Below, piece after piece: positions 56,917 through 64,000 of a stretch of DNA of 64,000 nt; position 1 is the stretch's first letter; each line of letters begins with the position of its first letter. The DNA is from Marinomonas phaeophyticola (lineage in GTDB: Bacteria; Pseudomonadota; Gammaproteobacteria; Pseudomonadales; Marinomonadaceae). The notes beneath the pieces were generated by a model, which saw only the letters and a list, made by a program, of their open reading frames with translations, ran no database searches and was not told the origin of the DNA. A program made the position numbers and the translations under genes. Location: contig NZ_JAPUBN010000018.1 in assembly GCF_026966905.1 (NCBI RefSeq), positions 124,001 to 188,000 of the forward strand. Reading direction: 5' to 3'.

Positions 56917-57813
56917 ATGCGATTTAGAAAACTTCATTATTTTGTTACCGTCGCTGAAGAGCTCCATTTTGGTAGAGCCGCTCAGCGTTTACATATTTCT
57001 CAACCCCCGCTGTCTCAGCAAATCAAAAGTTTAGAAGACGAACTTGAAGCCACATTATTTGATCGAACGAGCCAGCGAGTCACCCTCACTAAAGCTGGTG
57101 AGGCCCTGTTACCCCAAGCAAAAAGTTTGCTGCAAATGTGGCAAAATACTCAAGAGCAAGTAAAAGCCGTCTCTAAAGGCGAAGAAGGTAATTTGTCCGT
57201 TGGATTTATTTGGGCAACAGGAACGCCGCACTTTTCAAAAGGTATTGGTGACTTTAAAAAGAAATACGCTAAAGCAACGCTTAATTTAGAGAGTATGAGT
57301 ACCGTCGATGCGTTACAGGGATTAGCCTTAGATAAAATCGATCTCGCCTTTGTCTTTTTAAATCCCAGTGTTGACGTTTCTCTCTTTAAAAATTGTCACT
57401 ACGAACACCAAGATAACCTCTTAGCATTACATGAAGACCACCCCCTCTCGAATAAAACCGAAGTCTCATTATCTGACTTAAAGGGAGAATCTTTTATTAT
57501 GTTCGCTAGATCATCTCACCCTTCTCTCTACGATCAAATAATGAATAGCTTACATGCGGCCAGTGTACAGCCGAATATTGTGCAAATTGCGAAGGTGACA
57601 CAAACAACACGGACCTTAGTCGCCGCGGGCGTTGGGATTGCCATTGTGCCTGAATCAACCCAGTACGATCAACGTGAGGGACTCGTTTATCGACCGATTA
57701 CAGACAAGTTACCTGACCTTGAAATACACATGGTTTGGAAAGCGGAAAGGGAAACACCGTTAATGCTGCGTTTTATGGAGCACATGCTAGAGCATGTAAA
57801 CGAGCGACATTAG
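56917..57813 (+). CDS. LysR family transcriptional regulator (CbnR/BenM-like)
   Basis: Regulator of 298 residues beginning MRFRKLHYFVTVAEELHFGR, with the helix-turn-helix in RAAQRLHISQPPLSQQIKSL. The HFGRAA form is that of the CbnR/BenM/CatR group, which often controls aromatic or acid catabolism. It shares an upstream dyad with the Gfo/Idh gene 12 kb away, so it likely regulates itself and that gene. It is convergent with the TRAP binding-protein gene. Confidence 0.92.
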   Translation: MRFRKLHYFVTVAEELHFGRAAQRLHISQPPLSQQIKSLEDELEATLFDRTSQRVTLTKAGEALLPQAKSLLQMWQNTQEQVKAVSKGEEGNLSVGFIWATGTPHFSKGIGDFKKKYAKATLNLESMSTVDALQGLALDKIDLAFVFLNPSVDVSLFKNCHYEHQDNLLALHEDHPLSNKTEVSLSDLKGESFIMFARSSHPSLYDQIMNSLHAASVQPNIVQIAKVTQTTRTLVAAGVGIAIVPESTQYDQREGLVYRPITDKLPDLEIHMVWKAERETPLMLRFMEHMLEHVNERH

Positions 57814-57820
57814 ATATAAA

Positions 57821-57853
57821 AATGCCCGCTCACTCAAGGAGTCAGCGGGCATT
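57821..57853 (-). terminator. Terminator after the TRAP binding-protein gene
   Basis: AATGCCCGCT (57821-57830) and AGCGGGCATT (57844-57853), perfect 10-base arms; on the minus strand TTTTTATAT follows. It could also serve the convergent LysR gene weakly. Confidence 0.85.
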
Positions 57854-57897
57854 GAGTGAACCACAAAAATACCATTCGTGGCTCTTTCGATAGAACG

Positions 57898-58968
57898 CTA
57901 TTTAGCGGCCATGTATCTTTCGTCTAAAGACGCTTCACAGGCATCAACGGCGCTTTGAGTGATGTCCATCCATTTCGCACCGTATTCGTTTTTGAACCAG
58001 TCACGTACAGGTAGCGCGGCTTCTTGGAAGAGTTTCTTTTCAGCTGCTGTTGGTGCGTAAATGGTACCACCGCCAGCTTTAAACGCATTATAAGCTTCGA
58101 TTTGACGACGTTTAGGCATAACCGTGGTCACCATTCTCAAAGAGTCAAAACCATCTGACATGATTTTTTGTAAGTCTTCAGGCATTTCACTGAAGGCGTC
58201 ATCGTTCATCCACCACATAGATCCCATGTAAGCATGGCCATCCAATGTCATGTATTTGATGTGTTCGTTAAACTTCATGCCCATGATATCCGTGATACCA
58301 TTTTTAGTACCCGCCACCAGACCTGTCGCTAACGATGTGTACACCTCAGGCCATGGCACGGCCGTTGGGCTACCACCCATTGCACGAACTAGCTCCATTT
58401 GAATCGGAGAATTAATCGTACGAATTTTGGCACCTTTAACGTCTGCAGGTGTTTTAATTTGACGATCCGTTGTCGCAAAGTTACGCCAGCCACCCGTATT
58501 ACCAATGGTCATAAGGCGCATAGAGCCTGTACGGTCTAGCAATTCTTTACGAATGGAGCCAGCAAGTAATTCGCTGTCTAACGCACATTCAGCAATACGA
58601 TCACTTGGGAACATATAAGGAATATCAAGGGCTTGGATTTCAGGGAAAACACTAGAAAGTCCTCCCGTTGTCGTATTGAACACTTGAATTAGGTTCGCTT
58701 GTAGCGCTTCAATACATTCAGTACCGTTACCACACAACTGACCACCAGAATAAATAGTCACCTCAATACGACCATTTGATTGAGCTTCAACATAGTCCTT
58801 TAAAACCAAAGCACCATCATAATCTTCATCACTTGTATTTGATAAATGGACAACATTGATATTAAAGTCAGCCGCCATTGCTGGTAAAGAAGCAGCCGCA
58901 ATACCTGCTGCTAATAGAGTCGGTGCTAACGTCGTTAACGTGGTTTTTAAGAGATTGTTTTTTTTCAT
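57898..58968 (-). CDS. TRAP transporter periplasmic binding protein (DctP family), orphan
   Basis: Periplasmic solute receptor of 356 residues with a signal peptide (through PAMA, about residue 32). The DctP fold is shown by YSGGQLCGNGTECIEALQ, DIPYMFPS, DVKGAKIRTINSP (the conserved Arg that binds carboxylates) and GSPTAVPWPEVYTSLATG. The ligand is therefore probably an organic acid. The membrane partners DctQ and DctM are not adjacent: the gene is flanked by a terminator and by a 480-base gene-free region, so it must work with components encoded elsewhere or act as a sensor. Confidence 0.9.
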   Translation of the reverse strand: MKKNNLLKTTLTTLAPTLLAAGIAAASLPAMAADFNINVVHLSNTSDEDYDGALVLKDYVEAQSNGRIEVTIYSGGQLCGNGTECIEALQANLIQVFNTTTGGLSSVFPEIQALDIPYMFPSDRIAECALDSELLAGSIRKELLDRTGSMRLMTIGNTGGWRNFATTDRQIKTPADVKGAKIRTINSPIQMELVRAMGGSPTAVPWPEVYTSLATGLVAGTKNGITDIMGMKFNEHIKYMTLDGHAYMGSMWWMNDDAFSEMPEDLQKIMSDGFDSLRMVTTVMPKRRQIEAYNAFKAGGGTIYAPTAAEKKLFQEAALPVRDWFKNEYGAKWMDITQSAVDACEASLDERYMAAK

Positions 58969-59065
58969 TATTATGAAGCTCCGTTATTATTTTGTAACGC
59001 TAATCTGAACTTATACAAGCTGAACAAAGTAGCATAAGTGCATCTAATCATTCTTTTTCAACTGG

Positions 59066-59110
59066 TTTCATGTGTATTTACCAATACTCATGATGATTTC
59101 ATATGTATTT
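59066..59110. promoter_or_regulatory. Direct repeats upstream of the TRAP gene
   Basis: TTTCATGTGTATTT (59066-59079) and TTTCATATGTATTT (59097-59110) differ at one base and are 31 bases apart, close to three helical turns, so two proteins could bind the same face. They lie about 100-140 bases upstream of the TRAP gene start. The rest of 58969-59448 contains no gene. Confidence 0.45.
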
Positions 59111-59297
59111 TATATCTTACATAAGACCTGAAACACAACCAAAGAGTCACATTTTTTTCACTTTTTTACATATCTCGCCTTTTATTAAGCGATTTTATTT
59201 ACTCTAAATTTAGCTCATAAAACATTTTTATGCAGATAAAGTTAAAAATAATAGGATGGTTTAGTCTTCATGTAAGCAATTTAGCCCTCACCATTAG

Positions 59298-59314
59298 TTG
59301 GCACAACAATTGAA
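59298..59314 (+). promoter_or_regulatory. Possible sigma-54 promoter of the ammonium-sensor gene
   Basis: TTGGCACAACAATTGAA has a perfect -24 half (TTGGCAC) and the right spacing, but its -12 element reads TTGA rather than TTGC. It lies 135 bases before the ammonium transporter start. Nitrogen genes are often sigma-54 dependent, which raises the likelihood; the -12 mismatch lowers it. Confidence 0.35.
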
Positions 59315-59448
59315 TTAATCTCTCCACCAGTAAGGTTTAAGCACTACCTTTAGATGCCTGGGAAGCCATTTTTCACCAATACGCCCAATTATAGAGCAAG
59401 CTTTTTTCATGGTCGCCATTATGGTGCACTTGCTCACCAAAGGAGTCT

Positions 59449-60228
59449 ATGTCTGATTTTTATTGGTTACTTATCACATCTTCCCTTGTATTTATGATGC
59501 AAGCCGGCTTTTTATGTTTAGAAAGTGGTCGTATTCGTAGCAAAAATAGTATCAATGTCGCTGCCAAAAACATTTCAGACTTTATTCTTTCCACAACGTT
59601 ATTTTGGCTTTTTGGCTTTGGTATCATGTTTGGGGATTCTGTTGCCGGCCTATTTGGTGGTACTGATTTCTTCTTTAGTGAACATCATTCTGCTTGGGAG
59701 GTAAGCTTTTTTCTTTTCCAAATGATGTTTTGTGGCACAGCCGCGACCCTCACTTCGGGAGCGGTAGCCGAACGCATGACCTTTTTAGGTTACATCGCCA
59801 TTACCCTCGTATTGAGCTCAATCATTTACCCTGTAGTGGGACATTGGTCCTGGGCAAGTGCGTATAGCGCTCAAAATTCCCCTGGTTGGCTTGAATCTCT
59901 TGGTTTTATCGACTTTGCTGGTGCAACCGTGGTGCACTCGGTTGGCGGCTGGATCGCTTTAGTTTCAGTGATTATTATCGGCCCCAGATTAGGGCGGTTT
60001 GAAGAAGGGATACGATTACCACCAGGAAACAACTTACCTCTATCCGCGTTAGGTACCCTACTGATTTGGTTTGGTTGGTTTGGTTTTAATGGAGGCAGCA
60101 CGTTAACGCTCAATAATGATGTGCCAATGATCATTCTAAACACCTTTATTTCCGCCGCGTGGGGGGGCTTATTGCCGCAGGTATTCATTACTTCCGAGAT
60201 GGCTATATGGAAGTTGGGTTTATTATGA
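59449..60228 (+). CDS. Ammonium transporter domain, 5' part of a frameshifted Amt-PAS-GGDEF-EAL fusion
   Basis: Amt/Rh-type channel domain. It starts MSDFYWLLITSSLVFMMQAG with AAGGAG upstream, and has the Amt motifs ESGRIRSKNSINVAAKN, the conserved Asp155 and the first twin His, H163 in GATVVHSVGGW. About seven membrane segments are encoded. After FISAAWGG the frame runs into nonsense and stops at 60228. The reading continues in another frame from 60159; the break is a seven-G run at 60161-60167, and eight Gs would join the two parts into 1022 residues. Whether a real frameshift, programmed slippage or a base-calling error cannot be decided here. Confidence 0.85.
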   Translation: MSDFYWLLITSSLVFMMQAGFLCLESGRIRSKNSINVAAKNISDFILSTTLFWLFGFGIMFGDSVAGLFGGTDFFFSEHHSAWEVSFFLFQMMFCGTAATLTSGAVAERMTFLGYIAITLVLSSIIYPVVGHWSWASAYSAQNSPGWLESLGFIDFAGATVVHSVGGWIALVSVIIIGPRLGRFEEGIRLPPGNNLPLSALGTLLIWFGWFGFNGGSTLTLNNDVPMIILNTFISAAWGGLLPQVFITSEMAIWKLGLL

Positions 60229-62516
60229 ATGGCTCTATCGCAGGCTTAGTGGGAATTACCGCCGCTTGTCATATTGTTTCTCCTGGTGATGCCATCATTA
60301 TTGGTGCGATTTCTGGCGCTATCATGTATTACGGTAGTTTATTACTAGAGAAATGGAGAATAGACGATGCTCTAGATGTCGTCCCTGTCCACTTATTTGC
60401 CGGTATATGGGGTACCTTAAGCGTTGCATTGTTCGGCCAAACAGAAAAAATTAATAATGGCCTCAGCTTTGTTGAGCAATTGGGAGTGCAATCTCTCGCG
60501 GTCATCAGCATCGGCTTGTACTGCTTCCTAGTAGGCTATGTGGCGATCAAGTTAATAGATCGCGTTATTCCATTACGCGCCACTAAAGAGCAAGAAGAAC
60601 AAGGGTTAAATGTAGCGGAACACCGCGCTTCAACGGAATTATTTAATTTACTTTCTTCTATGCAACACCAACAAAGTAATGCTGACTTTTCAAGCCCAGT
60701 ACCGGAAGAACCTTTTACCGAAGTGGGCCAAATTGCGCGCCAATATAATCAAGTCATAAATAGAGTCAGCTCTGAAATTACCCAACGAGATGAAGCTCTA
60801 ACCCGTTTTCAAGAAAGTGAAACGCGTAAATCGGCCATCTTAAACTCGTCTATGGATTCAATTGTCTCAATCGATCACCTTGGTATGATTATTGAGTTCA
60901 ACCCGGCGGCAGAACGCACTTTTGGGTGTCTCAAAAAACAAGTTGAAGGTAAAAGCTTTATTGAACTGTTTATTTTACAAGAAGACCAAGCTGTCATTCT
61001 TGCCAGCCTCAAGTCTGGATTTTCTACCTCTGGAGGGTTGATTCTAAATCGACGAAACCCGTTCCACTTACAAAGAGACCCAAATCATCATTTCCCAGCC
61101 GAAATTACCATTACTAAAGCCAACTATGAATCATCACTAAGAAATGAATACACGTTACATATTCGAGATATGTCTCAACCGATAAAATTACAAGAAAGAC
61201 TCAAGTTTTTAGCTTATAGGGATCCACTTACTCATTTGTATAATCGTACCTATTTAATGGACAAGCTAGTCAATACGCTACTTCTTGCATCTAAGAAAAA
61301 AAGCAACGTCGGTTTACTCTTTTTAGACTTAGATAACTTCAAAATCATCAATGACACATTGGGTCATAAAGCGGGTGATGAGCTCCTATGTGAAGTCGCA
61401 AACAGACTCATCTCGGTATCAAAAGAATCCGATATTATTGCTCGCTGGGGAGGTGATGAATTTGTCATCATGATGCAGGAAGAAGTAACAGATCACCAAT
61501 TAAAGTATCGATCCCAGCAAGTTTTAGATGCCATGAGAAAGCCTGTCACTCTTAATAATCAGTCATTAACCATACCAACGAGTATTGGCGTCTCACTGTC
61601 AAACAACCAGGAGATTGATGCCGAGAAACTGATTCAACAGGCCGATATCGCCATGTATTGCGCCAAAGACAAAGGCCGAGATAATGCACAATTTTTTACC
61701 TCTTCTATGGCGAATACAGTGAATACCAAGTTCGAACTTGATAAAGAAATCAAAGAAGCACTGTCTTCTGATCAATTTTACCTGGTGTTCCAACCAAAAG
61801 TCTTTATGACTAAAGACAATATATTAGGGCTAGAGGCCTTAATTCGTTGGCAGCACCCAATTAAAGGCTTTATTTTGCCTTCCGACTTTATTCCTGTCGC
61901 AGAAGAGTCTCGTCTCATTATTAAAATTGATGAATGGGTTATCACTCAAGCGCTAAAGCAGCTATTTGAATGGCGTCAACAGGGCGTAGATATTGTACCT
62001 GTTGCCATTAACCTCTCTGGACGACATCTCGTGTCCGACTCACTGGTCCCCTTTATTTCGGAATGGTTAAAGTTTTATAACCTGGAGGGGCATTTTTTAG
62101 AAATTGAAATAACGGAAGGTGTGCTACTACACGATATTGAACGCTGTATCGAGGTTATGAGGGACTTAAAAGCCCTAAACATACAAATTTCAGTGGATGA
62201 TTTTGGCACGGGATACTCCTCTCTCAGTTATTTAAAACGCCTCCCTCTTGATGTTTTGAAAATTGATCAATCTTTTGTGGAAGAATGCGCCAGTCATGCT
62301 GAAGACGCAAAAATTTGTGGCACCATATTAAATTTAGCCCAAAATTTAGATTTAACGGCCGTGGCTGAAGGGGTGGAAACCAGCCAGCAAGTAGACACGT
62401 TAAAATCGCTTGGATGCCAAATATTCCAAGGCTATTATTTTTATAAGCCCATGCCAAGTGAGGTCATAACCCGTTTACTCAGCGATTCAAACATACATGC
62501 TTACCATAAGCCATGA
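60159..62516 (+). CDS. 3' part of the fusion: Amt C-terminal half, PAS, GGDEF and EAL domains
   Basis: Continues the Amt channel (about 1-135) with the second twin His in VPVHLFAGIWGTL, then a linker with a coiled coil, a PAS domain (about 220-335; ILNSSMDSIVSIDHLGMIIE), a GGDEF domain with intact ARWGGDEFVIM, and an EAL domain with LGLEALIRWQHP, EIEITEGVL and DDFGTGYSSLSYLKR. Both c-di-GMP synthesis and breakdown residues look complete. The GTG at 60159 is probably not a natural start, as it lies inside the channel. The whole would be a membrane ammonium sensor that sets c-di-GMP levels. Confidence 0.87.
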   Translation: MGGLIAAGIHYFRDGYMEVGFIMNGSIAGLVGITAACHIVSPGDAIIIGAISGAIMYYGSLLLEKWRIDDALDVVPVHLFAGIWGTLSVALFGQTEKINNGLSFVEQLGVQSLAVISIGLYCFLVGYVAIKLIDRVIPLRATKEQEEQGLNVAEHRASTELFNLLSSMQHQQSNADFSSPVPEEPFTEVGQIARQYNQVINRVSSEITQRDEALTRFQESETRKSAILNSSMDSIVSIDHLGMIIEFNPAAERTFGCLKKQVEGKSFIELFILQEDQAVILASLKSGFSTSGGLILNRRNPFHLQRDPNHHFPAEITITKANYESSLRNEYTLHIRDMSQPIKLQERLKFLAYRDPLTHLYNRTYLMDKLVNTLLLASKKKSNVGLLFLDLDNFKIINDTLGHKAGDELLCEVANRLISVSKESDIIARWGGDEFVIMMQEEVTDHQLKYRSQQVLDAMRKPVTLNNQSLTIPTSIGVSLSNNQEIDAEKLIQQADIAMYCAKDKGRDNAQFFTSSMANTVNTKFELDKEIKEALSSDQFYLVFQPKVFMTKDNILGLEALIRWQHPIKGFILPSDFIPVAEESRLIIKIDEWVITQALKQLFEWRQQGVDIVPVAINLSGRHLVSDSLVPFISEWLKFYNLEGHFLEIEITEGVLLHDIERCIEVMRDLKALNIQISVDDFGTGYSSLSYLKRLPLDVLKIDQSFVEECASHAEDAKICGTILNLAQNLDLTAVAEGVETSQQVDTLKSLGCQIFQGYYFYKPMPSEVITRLLSDSNIHAYHKP

Positions 62517-62620
62517 GCACGCGAATAAAATCATACTGCCGTAACAAGTAAGCTCGTTACATTACAATAACATTGCCCTTTAGGGCGAACGTCTGCAATA
62601 CTCTCCTTTCTGTCAAATAA

Positions 62621-62639
62621 GCAATTGCATATAATTGCA
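62621..62639. promoter_or_regulatory. Inverted/direct repeats before the GntR gene
   Basis: GCAATTGCATATAATTGC contains GCAATT-N6-AATTGC, with a third ATTG at 62642-62645. It lies about 65 bases upstream of the GntR start and is a candidate self-operator. Confidence 0.4.
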
Positions 62640-62704
62640 GAATTGTTACTGTGTTTTCTGTATTCTAAAACAATAGGTTACCTCTCTTTCTTATAAGGCG
62701 TTCC

Positions 62705-63439
62705 ATGACTCAAGAAAACCGACCATCACCACAATTCAAACCTCTTTACGAGCAAGTTAAAGAGCTCATTATTGAGCGTATTGTCGGAGGAGTATGGAAA
62801 CCGGGAGAAGTATTACCAAGTGAGTTTCAATTAGCGGATATGCTGAACGTCAGCCAAGGCACTGTCAGAAAGGCACTCAATACACTCACCGAAGAAAACG
62901 TTGTCTTTCGGCGTCAAGGCGTTGGAACCTTTGTCTCTAAACATACCTTACAAGAAATGCTTTTTCACTTTTTCCGTTTTAAGCACCATCTCGGAGAAAG
63001 TGCCGACCTACCAACAGCAGATATAATCGACCTACAAATTATGGGGGCAGAACCAAAAGTAGCACTGGCCTTAAACCTAGCAAGTGATGATAAAGTCATA
63101 CGTTTACATAGGGTGAGAATCATTAATGGCGACCCTTGTATTAGAGAGCTGATTTATTTACCCCATCATTATTTTGGGGATTTACATCTAGAAGCGGCAC
63201 TGCCCCATGCTCTTTATAATTTTTATCAAAATACGTTTAATATTACGATTCATAACGCTGTAGACTCCATCACGGCAGACCTAAGTAATGCAACTGACGC
63301 CAAATTGCTCAATATTGAGGTTGGCCAACCTTTGCTAGAAGTCGCACGAGTTGCCACCGCACTGGATGGTCGCTTAGTGGAATACAGTATTAGCCGTGCA
63401 CACAGCAAAAATCTCCACTATGAAGTCAAAATAACTTAA
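62705..63439 (+). CDS. GntR family regulator, HutC/UTRA subfamily
   Basis: Regulator of 244 residues: a winged helix-turn-helix (about 12-78; LPSEFQLADMLNVSQGTVRK) and a C-terminal UTRA ligand-binding domain (about 95-240; VIRLHRVRIINGDPCIREL). The ligand of this subfamily is often an amino acid derivative or sugar phosphate. No operon partner lies downstream in the window; the next gene is convergent. Confidence 0.92.
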   Translation: MTQENRPSPQFKPLYEQVKELIIERIVGGVWKPGEVLPSEFQLADMLNVSQGTVRKALNTLTEENVVFRRQGVGTFVSKHTLQEMLFHFFRFKHHLGESADLPTADIIDLQIMGAEPKVALALNLASDDKVIRLHRVRIINGDPCIRELIYLPHHYFGDLHLEAALPHALYNFYQNTFNITIHNAVDSITADLSNATDAKLLNIEVGQPLLEVARVATALDGRLVEYSISRAHSKNLHYEVKIT

Positions 63440-63530
63440 TGATTCCTCGATTACTCGCCTCGATCGTATGACCCATGGCTTCTATTATTGGCTCCGACAA
63501 CCTGCACTTATTATACCTTTTGACCATGAC

Positions 63531-64000
63531 TTAACGCTCAGCAAAGGCTAGCTTTGCCGCTAACATGGCAAATGTTGCTGAAAAAGCACGTTGTACATAT
63601 TTCATTATCTTGGGAGAACGTACAACATATGTGCTGACACTGTTAGCTAACAAGCCATAAAAAATGAAAACAAACAAAGTCATAGCCATGAAAACGACAC
63701 CTAAAACAAGCATATTTATTAAAGGCGATTCGGCTTGTGCAGGGACAAACTGAGGAAGAAAAGCCAAGAAAAATACCGACAATTTTGGGTTTAGAATGTT
63801 GATAAGGAACCCTTTGGTGCCAACCGCGAGCATACTGGCTTTATCACCGTTATCGTCTAGAACTAATCCGCCAGTTTCTTTCCACATACCCCACGCTAGA
63901 TAGAGTAAATACGCAACACCTATAAATTTTATGATTTGGAATAGTAATGCACTGGTATGGATCACCGCCGCCAATCCCAAGATACAGGCCAGTAGTGAAG
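63531..64000 (-). CDS. LysE family amino-acid exporter (5' end outside the window)
   Basis: Membrane exporter of the LysE/RhtB family. The visible C-terminal part has about four membrane segments and the signature GFLINILNPKLSVFFLAFLP. The frame stays open to the window edge, and the usual LysE N-terminus with its GP-motif is missing, so the gene continues beyond 64000. A TTG at 63980 is not a plausible start. Confidence 0.88.
   Translation of the reverse strand, partial: SLLACILGLAAVIHTSALLFQIIKFIGVAYLLYLAWGMWKETGGLVLDDNGDKASMLAVGTKGFLINILNPKLSVFFLAFLPQFVPAQAESPLINMLVLGVVFMAMTLFVFIFYGLLANSVSTYVVRSPKIMKYVQRAFSATFAMLAAKLAFAER

Noticed and set aside
59298-59314. Firm sigma-54 promoter call before the ammonium-sensor gene
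   Set aside because: The -24 element is perfect but the -12 GC is GA, so it is kept only as a low-confidence feature.
60159-62516. An independent gene starting with GTG at 60159
   Set aside because: The start would lie in the middle of an Amt membrane domain, and the first part of that domain is encoded immediately upstream.

Overview
The window looks like chromosomal DNA of a marine gammaproteobacterium, most likely an Oceanospirillales member close to Marinomonas. This is inferred from gene order and protein character only. The order yqgE-yqgF/ruvX-pyrR-pyrB-pyrC' and the pairs coaD-ferredoxin and yggS-proC-yggT are typical of Pseudomonas and its marine relatives. The many osmolyte-type importers (two BCCT carriers, four binding-protein systems) fit a marine copiotroph. 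Base composition is moderately AT-rich and even. I see no insertion sequence, prophage, CRISPR array or rRNA. One tRNA gene is present (tRNA-Phe).

Layout. 0.4-5.5 kb: BCCT transporter, LysR regulator, GbcA-like Rieske oxygenase, DUF1097 membrane protein. 5.8-12.9 kb: DctB/DctD-like two-component pair followed by a phosphonate-type ABC transporter (phnD-phnC-phnE-phnE) behind a good sigma-54 promoter. 12.9-14.3 kb: frameshifted TetR gene and a peroxiredoxin. 14.4-21 kb: ugpBAEC-ugpQ with a DeoR regulator and a HAD phosphatase. 21.3-24.9 kb: MASE1 hybrid kinase with a separate Hpt protein. 25.1-30.1 kb: polar amino-acid ABC importer divergent from a dimethylargininase-family enzyme and a TetR regulator, with a large perfect palindrome between them. 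30.3-42 kb: housekeeping genes (M50 protease, tRNA-Phe, trmL, K+ channel, ferredoxin, coaD, yggT, proC, yggS, GGDEF-like protein, pyr cluster). 42-59 kb: catabolic region with a 2OG oxygenase, a Gfo/Idh oxidoreductase, LysR plus FAD oxidoreductase, an operon of Rieske oxygenase, aldehyde dehydrogenase, rubredoxin/rubredoxin reductase and cupin, then a DddP-type DMSP lyase, a second BCCT carrier, two LysR regulators and an orphan TRAP binding protein. 59.4-64 kb: ammonium transporter fused to PAS-GGDEF-EAL, a GntR regulator and a partial LysE exporter.

How the parts work together. The 46-56 kb region reads as uptake and breakdown of methylated osmolytes. A BCCT carrier imports a betaine or DMSP, a DddP homologue with all recalled catalytic and metal residues could cleave DMSP, and a Rieske oxygenase with an aldehyde dehydrogenase could oxidise a choline- or betaine-like substrate. 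The rubredoxin-reductase fusion is the only electron donor visible near it. A LysR gene at 56.9 kb and an oxidoreductase gene at 43.6-44.8 kb share an almost identical dyad in their upstream regions, which suggests one regulon split across 12 kb.

A technical point affects reading of the window. Three genes (tetR, pyrR and the ammonium-transporter/c-di-GMP fusion) are each broken at a homopolymer of seven, and each is restored exactly by one more base of that homopolymer. This could be systematic under-calling or real slippage, and it should be settled before these genes are called pseudogenes.
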